A stretch of DNA of 64,000 bases from Sciurus carolinensis. Its lineage: Eukaryota > Chordata > Mammalia > Rodentia > Sciuridae. The translations under genes were made by a program, and so were the position numbers. Each line of letters begins with the position of its first letter. Positions within the stretch are counted from its first letter, which is position 1. Below, one piece after another: positions 22,949 to 34,537 of the stretch. Below the pieces are notes generated by a model. It saw nothing but the letters and a program-made list of their open reading frames with translations. It was not told the origin of the DNA and searched no databases. The DNA is taken from positions 29,938,777 to 30,002,776 of the forward strand of contig NC_062227.1 in NCBI RefSeq assembly GCF_902686445.1, in the 5' to 3' direction.

Positions 22949-23678
22949 TAGTCTTTTGAGGAACCTCCATACTGATTTTTCTAAGTATTCCTCTTTCTCT
23001 ACATCTTCTCCAGCATTTTGTTATTTGTATTATTGATGACTGTCATTCTGATCGGTGTGGTATGAAATCTCAATGTAGTTTTGATTTGCATTTCCTTAAT
23101 TGCAAATAATGTTGAACATTTTTTCATGTATTTGTTTTTCTTCTTTTGAAGTATTCATTTGTATTTCTTCTTTTGAAGTATCTGTTTAGTTCATTTCCCT
23201 CTTTGTTAATTGGGTTATTTAATGTTTCAGTGTAAATTTTTTGAGCTCTTTATATATTCTAGATATTAATTCTCTATCCCATTTTGTTCCATTTGTACAT
23301 TTTCTCTTTGAATTCCTTTGCTGTGCAGAAGCTTTTTAATTCATTTATAAACTATCAACTTTATTTTCTGAGCTTTGGGGGTCCTATTGAAAAAGTTGCT
23401 GCCTGTGCCTAAAATCTAGAGTGCTGACTGTATGTTTTCTTCTAGGAGTTGTATAGTTTCTGGTCTAATTCCAAGGTCTTTGTTCCATTTTGAGTTTATT
23501 TTTATCAGTGAAAGATAAAAGTCTAGTTTCATTCTTCTCCATATGGATAACCAGTTGTCCCAGCACTATTTGTTGAAAAAGTTGTCTTTTCACCAATGTA
23601 TGTATTTGGCACCTTTTTCAAGGATCAGATGACTGTATCTGTGTGGATTTGTCTTTCTGTCTTTTATTCTATACCCTG
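22949..23678 (-). mobile_element. Old L1, 5' part (continuation of 16093-16656)
   Basis: Minus-strand ORF2 3' region. It begins in register with the break at 16656 and runs to 'cttttattctatacc', where it is 5'-truncated. Landmarks are 'ttgatttgcatttccttaat' and 'gtttagttcatttccctctt'. Together with the left part the old L1 was about 1.3 kb. Confidence 0.8.
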
Positions 23679-23878
23679 TTGTATATAATGATATATGAGT
23701 ATGTAGGCACTTTATTTTCATTCAATAATCATATTTTTAAATATGGTGCTTATTTACTAATTTGTTATTTTGTCTTTTCTTCTGAATGAATGTATCTCTA
23801 CTTTTTTTTTTTTTTTTTGTACCAGGGATTGAACCTGGGGTGCTCAATCTCTGAGCTGCATCCCAAGCCCCATAGGCA
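23679..23878. repeat. Right copy of ~200-bp flanking duplication
   Basis: It aligns with 15887-16092, including the start of the reversed SINE. Here the SINE is not interrupted and continues to about 23988, so this copy keeps the original junction. Confidence 0.75.
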
Positions 23879-23988
23879 TTTTTATTTATGTATTTTGAGA
23901 CAGGGTCTTGCCAAGTTCCTTAGGGCCTCACTGAGTTGCTAAGGCAAGCTTTGAATTTGCAATCCTTCTGCCTCAGCCTCCTGATCTG
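23801..23988 (-). mobile_element. B1-dID dimeric SINE (older than flanking L1)
   Basis: A poly-T run at 23802-23818 precedes a reversed ID unit ('accagggattgaacc') and a reversed B1 part ('ttgagacagggtcttgccaa', 'ctgcctcagcctcctgatct'). Its first ~65 bases after the T run recur at 16034-16092, so it was already present when the old L1 inserted. Confidence 0.83.
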
Positions 23989-24327
23989 AAAATTGTTTTC
24001 TTACCATTAATTTCTAGATTTCCAGATAATTTCTATTGATTTTTTTTGGTTATCTCAATTTTCTCATATATATACAGTAAATTAATTTTAAAATTACAAT
24101 CATATACTTTTAGGAGTATGTACTTTTTTGCTATTTCATTGAGATTTTGCAGTCTTTCATATTCAGTTAAAATGGTATATTTGATCTTTAATAGTTTTTT
24201 GAGAAAGTTTGACTTGTCTTTTATATTTATTTCTGAGGTTTTTTTGAAGTTTTATTTTAGACACCTGGAAATATGTGTTTACTCATGAAATAAGCTTTGA
24301 AGTTCCTTATGATCAGACTTGAATTTG
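23989..24327. other. Unassigned AT-rich DNA
   Basis: No recognisable feature. A plus-strand 80-codon ORF (24046-24288) is T-rich and looks like chance. Confidence 0.4.
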
Positions 24328-24541
24328 GTTTTTTTTTTTTTTTTTTTGTACCAGGGATTGAACTCAGGGATAGTCAACCACTGAGCCACATCCCCAGCCC
24401 TATTTTGTATTTTATTTAGAGACAGGGTCTCACTGAGTTGCTTAGCACCTGGCTTTTTTCTGAGGCTGGCTTTGAACTTATGATCCTCATGCCTCAGCCT
24501 CCTGAGCCACTGGGATTACAAGTATGCATCACCTTGCCCAA
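24328..24541 (-). mobile_element. B1-dID dimeric SINE
   Basis: Poly-T 24329-24347, then 'gtaccagggattgaactcag', 'gagccacatccccagccc', 'gacagggtctcactgagttg' and the B1 5' end 'gcatcaccttgccc' on the plus strand. Both monomers are present. Confidence 0.88.
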
Positions 24542-25817
24542 CAGAATTGAAATATTTAAAGAAATATTTAAAGTCCACCTACATGTTAAACTTAAAAGAA
24601 AACAAATAACTACTGCAAATGTTGAGTTAGTCACTTGTACTGTCATCTTTTGTCTTAAATAATGCTAAGTATGAGCTGATTGTGGCACACATTATGTGTG
24701 TGTGTGTGTGTGTGTGTGTACATGCCTGTATGTGTGAAGATCTTTGCAGCCATACTGGTTATATAATACATGGAATCTCTTGTTCAAAAGTTTCAGGAAT
24801 TTCAGGTAAGCAATGGCAGACAATTAACCCAGCATCAGATCTTTCTAAGTGCTGGGCGCTATATAAAGTCATTCAGGTCACACACACATGAATCTATTTG
24901 CAGTAACTTGTTTCTACCCTTTATAATCTTTATACCCTTTATTTTCTTGTGTTTCAACATCACATTCCTAGACACAAAATATATCCCATTGAAAGGAGAC
25001 TAACTATTTCCCCAAGTCAATATTCTTAGAAGCAGATCCCTAAAATACTAGTGTTCACGCCAATGTACCATGACATGAAGGAAAAGTATGAGGAAGGGGA
25101 AGTTAGAATGGAAAAGGAAAAACTTACCAAATAATTTTAAATTGTATTTTAAATATCATACATTTGTAAATTTACCAAAACACATGGTTATACAAACACA
25201 TTTCCAGAGCCTCTGCTAGAAACTTCGATTGAGTCCCTGCAAGTAAATACCTGAACACAAGTATTTCTATTAGAGCAGGGCTTTTCTTAACCCCCAGTTT
25301 GGGACCACTACTCTTTCTATATCACTGCTGGAGGAACTCAGTTGAGACTCCATCCATTGTTCTTTTAGGAACCAAAAGGAAAAAACAAGAGAGGCAGAGG
25401 AAGCGTCCTTCCAAGTCAACATGCTGGGATTGAATTTCCCATCCCATAATTCCCAGTTCCTTTCTGGATATCCTCTGATTTGCATTCAGGTATCATTGCA
25501 GTTTGTTGAATCTTAATCCAATGGTCAGTTGATGGAGTGTAACCATATATCTTGGCATAGTTATTTATGTGTCTTGAAGCCTGACCTATTTCCAGTAGCT
25601 CTTGAAATTTAGTTCATATGATGAAGTTTCTTACTACCTATCATTGCTTGTCATAGGAATTTTCAGTATTTGGTATTGAACCTCAGAGGCAGCCATGTGC
25701 ATGGATGTGTTGATGATGGGCATGGGTCTGCCAACTGATGGTCTACCTAAAAATCAGCAAGCATGGGGTTTCCCCTCAACGTGTTGTAATCAAGTTTGGC
25801 ATCTCTAATATCATGGG
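24542..25817. other. Unassigned DNA with a short (TG)n tract
   Basis: A TG microsatellite occupies about 24695-24719. The remainder has no recognisable gene or repeat. Confidence 0.45.
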
Positions 25818-26187
25818 TGTCTTAGTCTGTTTTCCATTGTTATCAAAAAATTCGTAAGACTGGGTACATTATAAAGAATAGAGATTGATCTTGTTTACAG
25901 GCCTGCAGGTTGGGAAGTTCAAGAGCTGGTGCCCACATCTAGCAAGGGTCTTCTTGCTGCATCAAACATGGTAGAAGGCATCACATGATGAGACAGAGCA
26001 GGCATGCTAACAGGAATCTCTCTTCTTCTCATGAAGCCACTAATGCCACCCTGGGGGTTCAACCTCATGACCTCATCTAGTCCTACCTACCTCCCAAATG
26101 CCCATCCTCCAAACACAACTAATATGTGAATTTGGGAATTACGTGCCGAACACATGAAATTTTGAGGAAAATATACAAACCATAACA
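25818..26187 (-). mobile_element. MaLR-type solo LTR (MST/MLT1-like)
   Basis: The reversed LTR starts 'tgtcttagtctgttttccat' and ends 'caaaccataaca', giving TG...CA ends on the minus strand. Inside, 'actgggtacattataaagaa', 'agcaagggtcttcttgctgc' and 'catgacctcatctagtccta' follow the MaLR LTR pattern. Its length is 370 bp. I see no clean 5-bp TSD. Confidence 0.7.
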
Positions 26188-27370
26188 ATAGTGGCAGAGG
26201 ACAGGCACTGCTTGTGGAAGACCTAAGAAATCTTATCTTTCCAAACTTTAGATCCATATCCACACGATAATGTATGGCCTTGTCTGTAAAATGTTGATCC
26301 AGAAATAAAAATGTGTAATTTTTTTTTTCTTTTCTATAAAGTCTCAATGGTGAAGAATCATATTCAATTTTTTACTTACCAGTTCTGAACCTTAATACAC
26401 TTCTGACAAAAGCTTGGACAAGAACACCTTGTTGACAGGGTTACACTGCTAATAAGAAATTGATGTGTTTTTCAATCTGGTGAAAATGAAACATTTTCTT
26501 GGAAGTGCTCCAATTACCCAGCTCTCTCTCCCAAATGTCTTTTGCAGATGACTTTCTCTATACTTCTAATTTGAATAAGATCTCAATTTTGTCACCCAAG
26601 CACAGTACTCAATAAGAAGTCCTCCTTTGAACTTCACAAAAGGAAACCATAAGATCCTAAGCCACCACTTTTAAAACATATAATCAGCCATCTAATCTAG
26701 CTCATCATGTTGCTGTGCACAGCTAATTGTCATGGCTATATTGGCTCCTAAATTGCGGGTTTCCCTCTCTTTCTGCCACTCATCATTACCCTTTGTCACC
26801 TTATTTGTTCTAGCCAATTTAGCTCATTGATTTTCATTGTAAAGGCTGCAATACTGCCAGCAATTGGGGCCTTTCACAAGTTAAGTTAATACATGTTAAC
26901 TGGTATCACAGTCAGCTTTATCATCGAGGATGTGAACTTTCAATCATTTTTTTCTGGGTATACCTATAAAAGAAGGGCCACTAGAAGAATGAACAAAAGA
27001 GAAAACCAGTAAAAAAGTCTGAGAGATCCATTCTTCTTAATAAGTTGGCCCTCCAGAAATGTGCTGGTTTGTTTCAAGGGCTTTGGAAACATGGATTTAA
27101 TTTCAAATTTAAACCAACATTGGATCAACATTTTTTTAAATACCTACTAAGAGTTAGGTAGCTTACCCAGGAATAGTTTACAATTCAGTGGTGCTGATAA
27201 CCAAATACAACTTAAAATAATAAGTTGAAGCATGTATGCAAACCCTTTACCACTAGTTAAACCATAAGCCAGGATTGAAACCTTACATGGTATTAGAGAA
27301 CTGGTCACTTTCTTATATTAAACTATTCTTCCTTAAAGTTAGTCATTTGTGGAAAATTGTCAGGGTTTCA
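26188..27370. other. Unassigned DNA
   Basis: No recognisable gene or repeat. Confidence 0.45.
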
Positions 27371-27680
27371 TTAACAATTCTTTTTAATTTTTTTTAAAAA
27401 TTATTATTATTTTTTATTTTTACAGACTGCATTTTGATTCGTTGTACACCAATGGGGTACATCTTTTCGTTTCTATGGTTGTGCATGATGTAGATTCATA
27501 CCATTTGTGTAATCATGCATGTACACAGGGTAATGATGTCTGTCTCATTCCACCATTTTTCATAACCCCCTCCCTCTCATTTCCCTCTGTGTAATCTAAA
27601 GTTCCTCCATTCTTCTCTCACCCCCACCCCCCCCACCCCCATTATATATCATCATCCACTTATCAGGGAAAACATTCGGT
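27371..27680 (-). mobile_element. L1 3' UTR fragment
   Basis: A T-rich start, then 'acagactgcattttgattcg', 'ccatttgtgtaatcatgcat' and a pyrimidine/C-rich tract ('cacccccaccccccccaccc'), ending 'atcatccacttatcag'. This is the non-coding 3' end of a 5'-truncated L1. The same lineage end lies at 45.5 kb in plus orientation. Confidence 0.8.
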
Positions 27681-28404
27681 ATTTGATTTTATTTCCTTTG
27701 CCTTAATTTTTATTCAGCACCAAAAATTCATTTTGTTTTTCTAACCTAGGAAAAAAATATTTAAGAGAAGCTATCTTGAAACTAACACTGTCACCTTGCT
27801 TGTGCTTTTTGAAAATTGCAGTAGAGGACACAGATATTAAAGAAAAATATTGATTTTTATGGATTATTTATTTCATTGTTTGTTTTACATACATCAGCAA
27901 GGGCCTATGAAACACTTATCTACCAGAATATGAAAATGCAAAGAATTTATACTTAGGAAAAATTAATTTGTTTTTCAAAACTTCAGGTTTTTCAAAATTG
28001 TTAATTCACACATGACAGAAATTGTGGGTTACATACTCTTTTGTGTTGGCTAATTATGACATGGTCATATAAATAAATCTCGAGATGGATCATAGTCTGA
28101 TCCATAAAGATTAAAAGGAGTTTGATGAATATAAATATTAGCACCATGCTGGAAAGCTATTTCAGACATAAGTGTATCTGATAAAGATAACTATAAGGAC
28201 ACTACAGATAATCACCTATCAAAATGTGATACTCTTTAACACAAGGAATTTGGCATCTTTTTATTTCCAAGACTGAGCATGGTATCAGGTCACATATTTG
28301 GCACTCAAAAAAATTTTGCTGATTCAAACTTACTTAAAGGGATGAAATGAGCTTTGAAGAAAACTCTGCTCTTATATGAGATGCTGGGAATTAGTAATAT
28401 GGGG
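27681..28404. other. Unassigned AT-rich DNA
   Basis: No recognisable gene or repeat. Confidence 0.45.
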
Positions 28405-28980
28405 ACAGGAATTTATTTAACACATACTGATTGAAGAAATTTTTTATCAGTCTAGCACAGTTCAAGGACAGGTGCCACAGCAGTGAACAGATCATATAAA
28501 AACCCTTGTCATGAAGCTTACATTCTAATGGGGGATACAAAAGGCAAATGTTTACTTACATTAAAGTTCAGCAGAACTGGAAAAATTGTGGTTCCTCTGA
28601 CTGCTTTCTTCAACAGTTCTCCATCCAGTTACATATTCATTGTGCCTATTTCTGTGTTCTAAGCTTTCTTATGAGAAAAGAGGCAGGCTCTCCTCCTTGG
28701 GAGTTCCCAAACTGTTAAGAAAGTAGTTACAGCACCAGTAATGTAAAATTGGTTGCAATAAAGAATTTTATCTTGCAATAATGAAGACATACCCATGGGA
28801 TAGTAGAAACCTGGGCAATCAGACAAGATTTAAGAGAGGAGGGACATTCTAAAGGAAGTCTTGCAAAGGCACTATGGAAAGAGTGGAGGAGCCTGTAAAT
28901 CAAAGGAATGGAAGCTACTAAGAGCTAGAGTCATAAAAGAATCTGACAGACTCTGTGAATGCTTGTGGGATATAATAGCA
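28405..28980 (-). repeat. L2 LINE relics
   Basis: The reversed L2 3' end is readable as 'acagcagtgaacagatcata' and 'aagcttacattctaatgggg'. Further L2-like text occurs at 28800-28980 ('aagagaggagggacattcta', 'aatctgacagactctgtgaa'). It is diverged and non-coding. Confidence 0.5.
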
Positions 28981-28989
28981 AGTCAGGGA

Positions 28990-29210
28990 AGGAAGCCATC
29001 AGCCAAACATAGGCTCAAATCCTGGCACTGCTGTTTGTAAGTTGGGTGACCCAAGGGAAGTTGCTTTACTTCTCTAAAACAGTTTCCTCCCTGTTAAAGG
29101 GGCTGTTATGCCAATTCACAGGATGGTCATGAAAATTAAACAAAACATAATAATTCCCATCTCTAGCATAGTACCTAAAATATGGTTAGTAATCAATAAA
29201 TGCTAATTCC
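28990..29210 (+). repeat. MIR SINE relic
   Basis: Plus-strand MIR: 'caaatcctggcactgctgtt', 'ttgggtgacccaagggaag', 'ttacttctctaaaacagttt' and 'agtaatcaataaatgctaat'. It is one of the better preserved MIRs here. Confidence 0.7.
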
Positions 29211-29215
29211 CTTCT

Positions 29216-30115
29216 CTCCCTCATAAAACTAAGAAAATTATTGAAAGAATTTATATCTTAAAAATAAGACACCTGACTGTAAGGTAACATTCATGAGAAT
29301 AGTTTAGAAGAAAGCAATATTTAGAAGAAGGAGATAATCTGTTTAACAAAAAATGAACGCTTCAACTGAAGGTAAAAATGGAGAGGAAGAAGTGGAGACT
29401 CTGGGTACCCAAAGGGTGAAATGGCAGGTTGTACTGATACCTGAACTGGGAAAATGAGAAAGGGGCAGGTCTAGAAAGAACTCAAAGTTGGCTGCTTAGT
29501 AAACTTAAATTGGTGCTACAAAACAAAAGTAGTTGATTTAGAAGGCAGATGTCATGAGTTTAAGCCTGAAAAAATTGATTTGAGGTGACTGTGAAGCATA
29601 CATGTTGATTCAATACACACACACACACACCCAAAAGATGGTTAGAACATTAAGAAAGAGACTTAGATTTAGCTATCATTAAAGGCTTAGAATTCCCAAT
29701 CTAAGAGAAAGTTTTGAAGGTAGTGAAGGTGTTTGGCAAGTCTGTATTACTAAGGGGTGAATTTCTCATAGAAAGGAAATAATTTCTGGTACCTGTATCG
29801 AGAATGGTTATGCCAGTATGTGTAATTCTCTGTCTTCCCCACTTTGAGGAATATGCATGCATACATGACATGTGATTTTTTTATGTTATGACAATATCCT
29901 TTCAATCAGTAGAGAATAAATAAATCAATACGAATAAAAGAATAAAATTTTTTAGAAAGACTAATGCATGAATAGCATCATGTATTCAGAAAGGATTCCA
30001 AATGCTTTGTCTGTTTTCAACTGCCCCAGGTAAGAAGGTATTCTCCTTAGTAGTATTAGGAGGTTATTAAGTCTTGAAGGAAGGACTGTTCTCTCTCAAA
30101 TAGTATTAGTGTCCT
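29216..30115. other. Unassigned DNA, possible L2 traces, (CA)n
   Basis: A short CA repeat lies at 29613-29630. Parts of 29340-29600 may be further reversed L2 but are too diverged to call. Confidence 0.35.
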
Positions 30116-30842
30116 TCTTTTATGTTTTTATTAGTGAACTATAATTAAAAATAATATTGGGATTCTTTTTGACACAATCATACTTGCATGGAATATCAAT
30201 TGCTCCATTTTAGTTCCCAGTATTTCCTCTTTCCCTCCCCTCCTCCTTCTATTCATTCACCTTCTCTCCTCTACTGGTCTTCATTTATATTTTAAAGTAG
30301 TGCTTTATAGATAGACATAAAGGTGAATTTTACTATTATATGTACATAGAATAATTTGGTCAATTCAATTCCACTGTTCCTCCCTTTTCCTGCCTCTCCT
30401 CCCTCCCTATCTCCTTCCTCTATTTCACTGATTTCTCTTCAGTTTTCATGGGATCCACCCCTCACTTTTTTTTTTTTTTTTTTTTTTTTGCTTTATTTTG
30501 GACTAGCTTCCACATATGAGGAAACACATTCAACCTTTGACTTTCTCAATCTGGTTTATTTCAGTTAACATAATATTCTCCAATTTCATCTATTTACCTG
30601 AAAAATCCTATAATTTCAGTCTGCTTTATGGCTGAGTAAAACTCCATTGTGCACATATGTGCCACATTTTCTTGATCATTCATCTGTTGACAGATATCTT
30701 GGCTGGTTCCATAATTTGGCTATGGTGAATTGCACTGCTATAAATATTGATGTGCCTATATCACTACAGTATACTGATTTTAGTTCTTTAGGATAAATAC
30801 CAAGGAGTGGAACTGCTGAGTCATATGATAGAGGGTGCTCAT
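30116..30842 (-). mobile_element. L1 3' end fragment
   Basis: Minus-strand L1: 3' UTR with a pyrimidine-rich tract (30220-30470) and a pure T run (about 30469-30489), then the ORF2 3' end with peptides such as 'VQFTIAKLWNQPRYLSTDE'. It stops at about 30842 next to an LTR relic. Confidence 0.8.
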
Positions 30843-30854
30843 TTATCCTTTCCA

Positions 30855-31036
30855 TCAGGCAAGGAAGCAGCAAGAAGGTGCCCTCTACGAGAAAATATGT
30901 CCTCTCCAGACACCATATCTACCAATGCCTTGATCTTCAACTTCCCAGCTCCAGAACCACAAGGAATAAATTTCTGTTCTTCATAAGCCACTTAATCTAA
31001 GATAAATCATTATAGCAGCTCAAACAGACTAACCCA
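30855..31036 (+). mobile_element. MLT1-like LTR, 3' half
   Basis: 'aaggaagcagcaagaaggtg', 'tgccttgatcttcaacttcc', 'ggaataaatttctgttcttc' and 'tatagcagctcaaacagact' follow the 3' half of a MaLR MLT1-type LTR, with the poly(A) signal in 'ggaataaa'. The 5' half is missing. Confidence 0.7.
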
Positions 31037-32649
31037 GATTGGTTAAATTCCCTGGCCTAAAGGAAGCTCAGAGCTTCCTGCCCACACTCACATTATTCTG
31101 TCTGTCCCCACAGGAGAAATGCTAATGTGTATTGATTGAGTTAGGAACATTTTATTAGCCCACATTTTGGAGGTAGAGGTCAACAAGTGTATGGGTTGGC
31201 TGGCCCTTCTATCTTAGCAGCACTGAACAGTACAATACCTCTTGATTTGCTGGGTCTACATTCTAGTTGAAAAGGAATATCTCTTTTCTAACCCAACTTA
31301 TTGAGCTAAAAGCACCACCTTGAGAAATGTGTGTCAAATAAGGAAGGCTTTAACAGCTGTCCAAGGCTACTCCCTAAATCATTTATGAGCTCTTTTCTGC
31401 TTTCTGCTGATGAGTGTATTCTGGATTGAGAGTTACTTGCATAAATTTTATAAGAACAATTATTTCTATTGGAATTTATGCAGAAATTAGGTAAAATAGG
31501 TATTTTTATTGACTTTCATTTTGACAATAGATCTAAGTAAGGAACTATTTTCCTAGGTGCCACCAAACTCTCTTTGGGTTGAAGCAATGGCCAGAAAATA
31601 ATAGCATCTACTTTGACTTGCATTTTTCTCTGCTAAGGAAAAAATTCAGATAGTCCCACAGCTATGATCCAATAACCTAGCATAACTCTAATATCCCCTT
31701 TCCCCTAATGAATTGTGAATCTGTGAACATGAAAGCCATCCAAATTGTTCATTCAGATCTTTACATGTAAACTGTTAGTGGATGCTGTTTTTTATTTATA
31801 TACATGGAAGATGTATATAGTAAGACACTATGACATCATATCCCAAGTTCAAGATGGAATTAGTTTAAGAGAAATCTGCAACTGCAAGTACTATAATCAG
31901 ATTGCTACTTTGGACTATGTCAATTATAGCAGCTTCTTCAGGTTCATGTCACAAATCATTATTCTCAGCTAACGGGACCTGACTTGAAAACAGAAAATCA
32001 TGTGTCAGTATGCTTTCTGCTTTTAATACCAATCCCAGGACTATAAATTGGAGTAAAAGTGAATGTTCAAAAATTGGAAGTGCATTTTGGCCATAATAAT
32101 AATTTCAAACAATTGAGCATGGCATACAGTAAGTACTTCTGACTCTTCCTCTTTTTCTAGACTTAGAATAAACAGTTTAACCAATGAGTAACCTAAAAAT
32201 ATATGTCAAATTCTTCAGTGCATATTCTAATAAGACCCCAAATCTTTATTATTACTGTCCTATCTCTTCTGAATATTCTCACCACTCTGTGCTCTGCTAT
32301 CCCTAATGAATCCAACTATAAAGAATTGGACAAAAATTACAATGCCAAAACTTTTATTCTAATCACTTCATGAATTTGTAAATATGTCTCAAATTGGTAT
32401 ATAAGGAAAATACACACATGTAAAATTAAACTTCATCTCTGGCTTTTGCTGTTATTTCCAAAATACTTAACCAAAGTGTCATCAACAGATGTATGGATAA
32501 AGAAAATGTAACATGCACACACAATAGATACTATTCAACATTTAATGGAAATCCTATCACTTGCAACAACATGAATAAACCAAAGAAAACATTTTGGCCC
32601 CAATTCTAAATTCAAATTCTCTTTATCTTTTAATCAAAGGAGTAGAAGT
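31037..32649. other. Unassigned DNA
   Basis: No recognisable gene or repeat in 1.6 kb. Confidence 0.45.
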
Positions 32650-32885
32650 AATGATCTTAGCTAACAGCATTTGTTGAGTGTTACCATATATTAAACAGGG
32701 TGCTAAATGTCTTAAGTGTGTTATCTCATTTATTTTTAGCAACCATGCAACATAGCTATGGTTAATTTCATTATATGGAGAAGGATATTGAAGCTCAGAG
32801 AGGTCAAGTAAGATATGCACAGTTTACAAACATGGTCAATAGTTGAGTAGTCTGATATTTAAGTCTACACTCTTATTATTTTAAA
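32650..32885 (-). repeat. MIR SINE relic
   Basis: The reversed MIR pattern is 'gttgagtgttaccatatatt', 'gtgctaaatgtcttaagtgt', 'aagctcagagaggtcaagta' and 'tttaagtctacactctta'. Confidence 0.65.
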
Positions 32886-33084
32886 TTGTGTGTGCTTAAA
32901 AAAAAAGTACTGTAGAGTCCATCTCATTTCATTTTATTGAGAATTTTCATGGCTTCCTTGATGGATAAGCAATGGGGCAGCTTTTAATTTGTTTGAATAA
33001 ATGGTTTGAGAGCAAAACCATTGAGAAATAATTTATCTTGTGAATTCTAACAATACAAGTGGCAAAGCATGTATTTTAATAATC

Positions 33085-33440
33085 TAGACTGAAAGTTTCT
33101 CAAACCTTTTGGTCTCAGGGTTCCTTTATAATCCTGAGATTATAAAGATCCTTTATAAGGATTATAAAGTGCATTCATTTATGCAGGTTATATCTATAGA
33201 TTTTTAACCTACTAGAAATTTAAAGTGAGAAAAGTTCAAACACAAAAGTTCAGACACAAACACATGTCTTTACCTGTTGGAGTGATATCATCACATATTC
33301 ATGCAGCTCTGAACAATTCCACTATGAGAGAATGGAAGTTAAAAAATAAGATTTTAGAACTATTATGAAAATAGTTTGAACTTCATGAACCTCCTGGAAG
33401 GACAACATTGAGAACTGATGACTAAAATAGTGGTTCTTAT
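33085..33440 (+). mobile_element. hAT-Charlie-like DNA transposon relic
   Basis: It starts 'tgaaagtttctcaaaccttt' with 'ggtctcagggttcctttata', continues with 'gcaggttatatctatagatt' and ends 'cattgagaactgatg'. This order fits a non-autonomous hAT element whose outer ends are imperfect inverted repeats (tttctcaa / ttgagaac). The internal repeat 'ataatcctgagattataaag' is an imperfect palindrome. No transposase is present. Confidence 0.5.
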
Positions 33441-33480
33441 TATGACTCTTCTTTACAATAAATACTTTTAACTTACTAAT

Positions 33481-33585
33481 CGAGAGAGAGAGAGAGAGAG
33501 AAGAGGAGAGAAGAGGAGAGGAGAGGAGAGGAGAGGAGAGAGGAGAAAAGAAAAAGAAAAGAGAAGGGAAGAGAGAGAGGCATTC
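33481..33585. repeat. (GA)n / (GAGAG)n microsatellite
   Basis: A purine tract of GA units followed by imperfect GAGGA units, about 100 bp. Confidence 0.95.
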
Positions 33586-34198
33586 TAAAAGACTACTATG
33601 TGAATATGGAGCTGAAGTTAATCTTCTGACTTCCCTTTGATCATTCTTTTAAGATAAAAATGCCTGATCACAGATAGCAATCATCTCAAGATGATAATTA
33701 TTAGTTCACCACCAAATTTAGTGAATGAACAGACCCCTGAAGTTATAGTTAATGACAATTCACAAAGGGGGTTAATCTATCATATTGAACTGCTGAGATT
33801 ACATAGAATAAATAATAAACTCTCTGTGGGCTGTACTGGAGCCAGAAATGGTATTCAGGGAAACTAAAACCAGTTGTAATCCTACCCAGTGCTAGTTGGA
33901 GAAGCCAGAGTCAGGTCACTACTGACCAAATAAAGCTGAGAACCAGATGTATGGATGGAGAAAGTTACTCCTCAGTGTAAAGGAGGATCTAGAGGTAAAA
34001 TTTGGTCTGTGCACAGAAAGTAAAGTCTTGAATTCTTCATAAATATGGTTATAGAAAGCAAGCCCAGAAAAAAAAAGTGAGGAAGACCTAAGGTGTGGAC
34101 TGTGAATCATTGCAGAGCATCATGGATGACTGAGTCAACAGATGTGTGTAAAGATTTGACAGAAAGGATAGGGTTTAAGGTCTTAAAGGGTAGGGTTG
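33586..34198. other. Unassigned DNA
   Basis: No recognisable gene or repeat. Confidence 0.4.
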
Positions 34199-34537
34199 TG
34201 CTATGGTTTGAATGTGTGCTCTTCAAAATTCAAGTGTTGCCATAGTAATTGTTTTAAGTAATGGTGCCTAGAAGAGATGATTAAGCCATGAGAGAGCCCT
34301 CCTTTTTAACAGGATTAAAATGCTTATAAAACAGGCTTCATGCAACATCCAGCTAGCTTGTCCTCCTGGCTTCTGCACTGTGAGCATGCAATGAGAAGAC
34401 TCCCCCTAGACCAAATGCCCATGCCTTGATCTTGGACTTCCTAACCTTCAGAACAATGAGAAATAAATTCTTTTTAAAAAAAAATAAATTACTCAATCTC
34501 ATTTATTCTGTTATTGGAACACAAATGAACTAAAGCA
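34199..34537 (+). mobile_element. MaLR 5' LTR
   Basis: It starts 'tgctatggtttgaatgtgtg' and ends 'aacacaaatgaactaaagca', so TG...CA ends, 339 bp. The interior carries 'gattaagccatgagagagcc', 'gccttgatcttggacttcct' and poly(A)-signal text 'gagaaataaattc'. It is followed at once by a primer-binding-site-like 'tggcaccagga' (34543-34553). Confidence 0.75.
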
